Source of the DNA: Quadrisphaera setariae
GTDB lineage: Bacteria; Actinomycetota; Actinomycetes; Actinomycetales; Quadrisphaeraceae
NCBI RefSeq assembly: GCF_008041935.1
Contig: NZ_VKAC01000011.1
Location: 124,001 to 188,000, forward strand
DNA length: 64,000 nucleotides
Direction: 5' to 3'
A program made the translations under genes and the position numbers. Numbering within the stretch: position 1 is the first letter of the stretch; each line of letters starts with the position of its first letter. The notes under the pieces are model-generated. The model had not been told where the DNA came from. It saw only the letters and a program-made list of their open reading frames with translations, and ran no database searches. Below, in pieces: positions 61,331 through 64,000 of the stretch.

Positions 61331-62533
61331 TCAGCCGCCGGACGCGTGAGGGGTGTGCGAGGGGCCGGGGACGTCGTCGGTCCGGTCGTCGTCGGCGTCG
61401 TCCTCGGGCACGAGGCGCAGCCCGGCCCGGCGGGGGCGCAGGTGCGGCCCGGAGCGGACCGCCCACCCGGCGGTGGCCGGGACCTCCTCGAAGAGCTCCT
61501 CGTGGAGGGTGATCCCGTTGCCGGGGCTGTCCCCCAGCACGGTGCCGCCGTCGTCTACCACCTGGTCGACGTCCACGCCGAGCGGCCAGGACAGGTCCTG
61601 CACCTCGATGCTGAGCAGGTTGGGCAGGGCCGCGGCCCCGGCCGCCACCGCGTAGGTGAGCCCGATCGGGCTGACGGGGAGGTCGAACGCATGGGCCATG
61701 GCCCCGACGCGCAGGAGGTTGGTGATCCCCCAGGCGGCGTTGGTCTGCAGCACGTCCACCGCACCGCCCTCGACGAGAGCCCGCACCTGCTCGAGCCCGG
61801 TGAGGTTCTCCCCGCTGGCCACACCGGCGGCCACCTGCTGGCGCAGCGAGGCCATGCCGCGCACGTCCCAGCGCCGGACCGGTTCCTCGACCCACGTGAG
61901 GTCGAACTCCGCCTCGAGGGCGCGGACGTGGCGGACGGCCTGCGAGACGTGCCACGACTCGTTGGCGTCGATCATGAGGCCGGGGTGGGAGGAGTTGGCG
62001 CTCATCGCGTCGCGCAGGATGCCCAGCCGCGTCAGGTCGCGGTCGAGGTGGCGACCGCCCTTGAGCTTGGCGGCGCCGAACCCGCGCTCGGCGAAGCGGC
62101 CGTACAGCTCCGCCACGCCGTCGTCGTCCAGGCCCGCCTCGAGGCCGGAGGCGTACCCGGGGACGAACCTGTCCCGCGCGCCCAGCAGGCGCCACAGGGG
62201 CTCACCGGCGAGCTTGGCCTTGAGGTCCCACAGCGCGGAGTCGATGGTGCCCAGGGTGCCGAACAGCGACCCCTGGTGGCCGAGCTTGAAGACCGCGTCG
62301 AGCATGCGGTCGTACAGGGCCGTGACGCTGCGGGGGTCCTCCCCGTCCAGCACCGAGAAGACCTTCTCGATCTCGGCGTGGGCGCCGAGCGCGACGCCCT
62401 CGACGCCGTCGCTGGTGGTGATGACCAGCACGTCCTGGCGGGTGGTCGTGCCGGCGCTGACGCCGTTGACGTCGCCGACCGGCCGGCCCCACTCGTGGCG
62501 GGTGGTGAGCGAGCGGTACCCGGTGATCTTCAT
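61331..62533 (-). CDS. Enolase-superfamily enzyme (mandelate racemase-like), with altered catalytic residues
   Basis: A 400-residue (beta/alpha)7-beta barrel enzyme. K156-L-K158 on strand 2, metal ligands D189 (MIDANESW), E216 (WVEEPV) and E242 (GVASGEN) are in place. In mandelate racemase-type members the next strands give an Asp (QPD) and His (SPH) dyad; here they read QTN (N265) and SPI (I290). The enzyme should therefore rely on the KxK lysines, perhaps as a dehydratase or epimerase of a different type. It overlaps the ABC permease gene by four bases (ATGA), so its substrate is probably the imported sugar or sugar acid. Confidence 0.85.
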   Translation of the reverse strand: MKITGYRSLTTRHEWGRPVGDVNGVSAGTTTRQDVLVITTSDGVEGVALGAHAEIEKVFSVLDGEDPRSVTALYDRMLDAVFKLGHQGSLFGTLGTIDSALWDLKAKLAGEPLWRLLGARDRFVPGYASGLEAGLDDDGVAELYGRFAERGFGAAKLKGGRHLDRDLTRLGILRDAMSANSSHPGLMIDANESWHVSQAVRHVRALEAEFDLTWVEEPVRRWDVRGMASLRQQVAAGVASGENLTGLEQVRALVEGGAVDVLQTNAAWGITNLLRVGAMAHAFDLPVSPIGLTYAVAAGAAALPNLLSIEVQDLSWPLGVDVDQVVDDGGTVLGDSPGNGITLHEELFEEVPATAGWAVRSGPHLRPRRAGLRLVPEDDADDDRTDDVPGPSHTPHASGG

Positions 62534-63477
62534 TCCTTGGTGCCTCCGGCCGTCATGCCCGCGACGAGGAAGCGCTGGCTGAACAGGAACACGACCAGCA
62601 CGGGCAGCACGCTCACCACGGTGGCGAGGGCCAGGGCCGGCAGCTGGACCGACTGGGAGCCGGCCGCGCTCGGGTTGAACGCGGGGGTGGAGGACAGCAG
62701 CGTCGACAGGCCCACCTGCATGGGGTACCTGTCGCTGCTCGGCAGCATCACGAACGGCAGGAAGTAGTTGTTCCAGTTCTGCACGAACGAGAAGAAGCCG
62801 ACCAGCGCCACCACCGGGGTGGCGAGCGGCAGCGCCACCCGCCAGAACACCTGGATCTCGTTGCACCCGTCCAGCCGCGCCGCCTCCAGGAGGCTGGAGG
62901 GGATGGAGGTGGAGTAGTAGATGAAGGTCAGGTAGACCCCGTACGGGTAGAACGAGAAGGGCAGGATCACGGCGAGGGGACTGCCGATGAGGCCCACCTG
63001 GTTCATCTCCAGGAACACCGGTAGCACCAGGGCGGTGCTCGGCATGAGCATGACCACGAGCGTCATGACCAGCAGCAGCTTGCGGCCGCGGAACTCCGTG
63101 AGGGCCAGGGCGTAGCCGGCCGGGATGGAGATCACCAGCGTGAGCACGAGGGCGCCCGCGGAGTAGACCACCGAGTTGGTGAACCAGCCGGTGACGGCGC
63201 CGTCCTGGAAGCTGGACAGCTGGGCCCAGTTGCCGGCGAGGCCCGACAGGGACCCCGGCGCGAAGGCCGCGGTGCGCTGCAGCTCGCCGCCGGACTTGGT
63301 CATGGCGAACAGCACCCAGACCAGCGGGACGACGAAGAACAGCGCGAAGACCGCCAGCACGATGCCGGCGAGGCCGCGGCCGCTCCAGCCGGCGAGGTCG
63401 AGGTCGAGGCCGCCGCCGCGGCGCGGACCCCCGGTGGCGGTCGAAGGCGGCCGGTGGCGCAGTGCCGTGGTGCTCAC
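62530..63477 (-). CDS. Carbohydrate ABC transporter permease (MalG type)
   Basis: A 315-residue membrane protein from GTG 63477 with about six helices: GLAGIVLAVFALFFVVPLVWVLF, SVVYSAGALVLTLVISIPAGYAL and others. The EAA motif EAARLDGCNEIQVFWRVALPL (about 190-210) contacts the ATPase subunit. The frame is open far upstream, but GTG 63477 overlaps the stop of the partner permease (GTGA), which fixes the start. It pairs with the MalF-like protein upstream; the binding protein and ATPase genes are not in the window. Confidence 0.94.
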   Translation of the reverse strand: MSTTALRHRPPSTATGGPRRGGGLDLDLAGWSGRGLAGIVLAVFALFFVVPLVWVLFAMTKSGGELQRTAAFAPGSLSGLAGNWAQLSSFQDGAVTGWFTNSVVYSAGALVLTLVISIPAGYALALTEFRGRKLLLVMTLVVMLMPSTALVLPVFLEMNQVGLIGSPLAVILPFSFYPYGVYLTFIYYSTSIPSSLLEAARLDGCNEIQVFWRVALPLATPVVALVGFFSFVQNWNNYFLPFVMLPSSDRYPMQVGLSTLLSSTPAFNPSAAGSQSVQLPALALATVVSVLPVLVVFLFSQRFLVAGMTAGGTKE

Positions 63478-64000
63478 ACGTCCTCCGTCTCGAAGAGGCC
63501 ACCGCGCCACACGAAGATCGCGGACAGGGCCAGGGCCACGACCAGGAGCATCACCGCGATGGCGGCAGAGGCGTTGAAGTCGCGGATGTTGAAGGCGTAC
63601 AGGTACGCCAGCTGGTTGATGGAGTAGTCGTTGGGGACCTGGCCGTTGCTGGCCTGCGAGAGCATCGTCGGCTCCACGAAGATCTGCGTCCCGCCGGCCA
63701 GTGAGAGCACCGCCATGTAGGCGATCCACTTGCGCAGCAGCGGCAGCTGGATCTTGAGCGCCATCTGGACGGGGCCGCAGCCGTCGATGCGCGCAGCCTC
63801 CATGACCTCGTGCGGGATGTTGTTGAGGGCCCCGTACATCACGACGATCCAGCCACCAGCGCCGGACCAGAAGGCGATGAGGGTGAAGATGATCGGCAGG
63901 CCGTCGGGCGCGATGGTGCTGGCGAAGCTCTCGAAGCCCATGAGCCGGAGCAGCCAGGCCGCGGGGCTGGCGGAGGGGTTGAGCATGAACAGCCACAGCA
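63474..64000 (-). CDS. Carbohydrate ABC transporter permease (MalF type), cut by window edge
   Basis: The last 175 or so residues of a MalF-like permease; the 5' part lies beyond the window. Helices FTLIAFWSGAGGWIVVMYGAL, AYMAVLSLAGGTQIF and ASAAIAVMLLVVALALSAIFVW are visible, with the EAA loop EAARIDGCGPVQMALKIQLPLL. It is the first permease of the operon that continues with the MalG-like permease and the enolase-superfamily enzyme. Sugar specificity cannot be predicted from the permease alone. Confidence 0.93.
   Translation of the reverse strand, partial: LWLFMLNPSASPAAWLLRLMGFESFASTIAPDGLPIIFTLIAFWSGAGGWIVVMYGALNNIPHEVMEAARIDGCGPVQMALKIQLPLLRKWIAYMAVLSLAGGTQIFVEPTMLSQASNGQVPNDYSINQLAYLYAFNIRDFNASAAIAVMLLVVALALSAIFVWRGGLFETEDV

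Overview
The window is 64 kb of very GC-rich, gene-dense DNA with GTG/ATG starts, 4-bp stop/start overlaps and strong G/C third-position bias. This fits a high-GC actinobacterium. A deazaflavin-dependent nitroreductase family, polyphosphate glucokinase, a glnE/glnA2-type locus, Asp23/DUF2382 proteins and GAF-ANTAR proteins all support this. A Kineosporiales-like genus is my guess only. I saw no rRNA, tRNA, CRISPR, insertion sequence or prophage, and no gap between genes exceeds about 250 bases.

Layout. 1-6.7 kb: end of a 3-hydroxyacyl-CoA dehydrogenase gene, then a signalling group (two GAF/PAS-PP2C phosphatases and an RsbW-like kinase) with mqo among them. 6.7-17.9 kb: transglutaminase-like protein, amino-acid permease, Ser/Thr kinase, a TetR/membrane/glycosyltransferase divergent unit, proC, two F420-type nitroreductases, NAD kinase, ogt and an aldehyde dehydrogenase. 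18.0-28.9 kb: the most remarkable region, a tightly coupled eight-gene plus-strand cluster. It holds a carbamoyltransferase, a GT2-GmhB fusion, GT9, two GT-B glycosyltransferases, a GmhA-HldE three-domain fusion, an SDR and a second GT9. Together these encode a complete route from sedoheptulose 7-phosphate to ADP-D-glycero-beta-D-manno-heptose plus transferases, in a Gram-positive-type organism and compressed into two fused polypeptides.

28.9-36.2 kb: OhrR regulator with paired operators and an alpha/beta hydrolase; a nested hairpin pair; methionine aminopeptidase; AlkA; a 2H phosphoesterase; a UDP-xylose synthase-like epimerase divergent from two paralogous GT2 genes and two small uncharacterised genes. 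36.2-50 kb: an SDR; the nitrogen operon glnA2-type/GATase/glnE; MFS exporter; nadE-panB; VOC protein; a frameshifted WYL regulator; a SPOR-like small protein; a second methionine aminopeptidase; ppgK. 50-56.5 kb: envelope and stress genes (Ser/Gly-rich anchored protein, DoxX-like, CsbD, STAS, GAF-ANTAR, PRC-DUF2382, DUF2382, Asp23) and an SGNH hydrolase. 56.5-64 kb: Kup potassium transporter, cardiolipin synthase, a small ORF, and a sugar-acid catabolic operon (GntR/FadR regulator, enolase-superfamily enzyme, two ABC permeases, the last cut by the window edge).

Recurring theme: several genes have no Shine-Dalgarno sequence and carry a TAnnnT box 6-8 bases before the start codon, which suggests frequent leaderless transcription.
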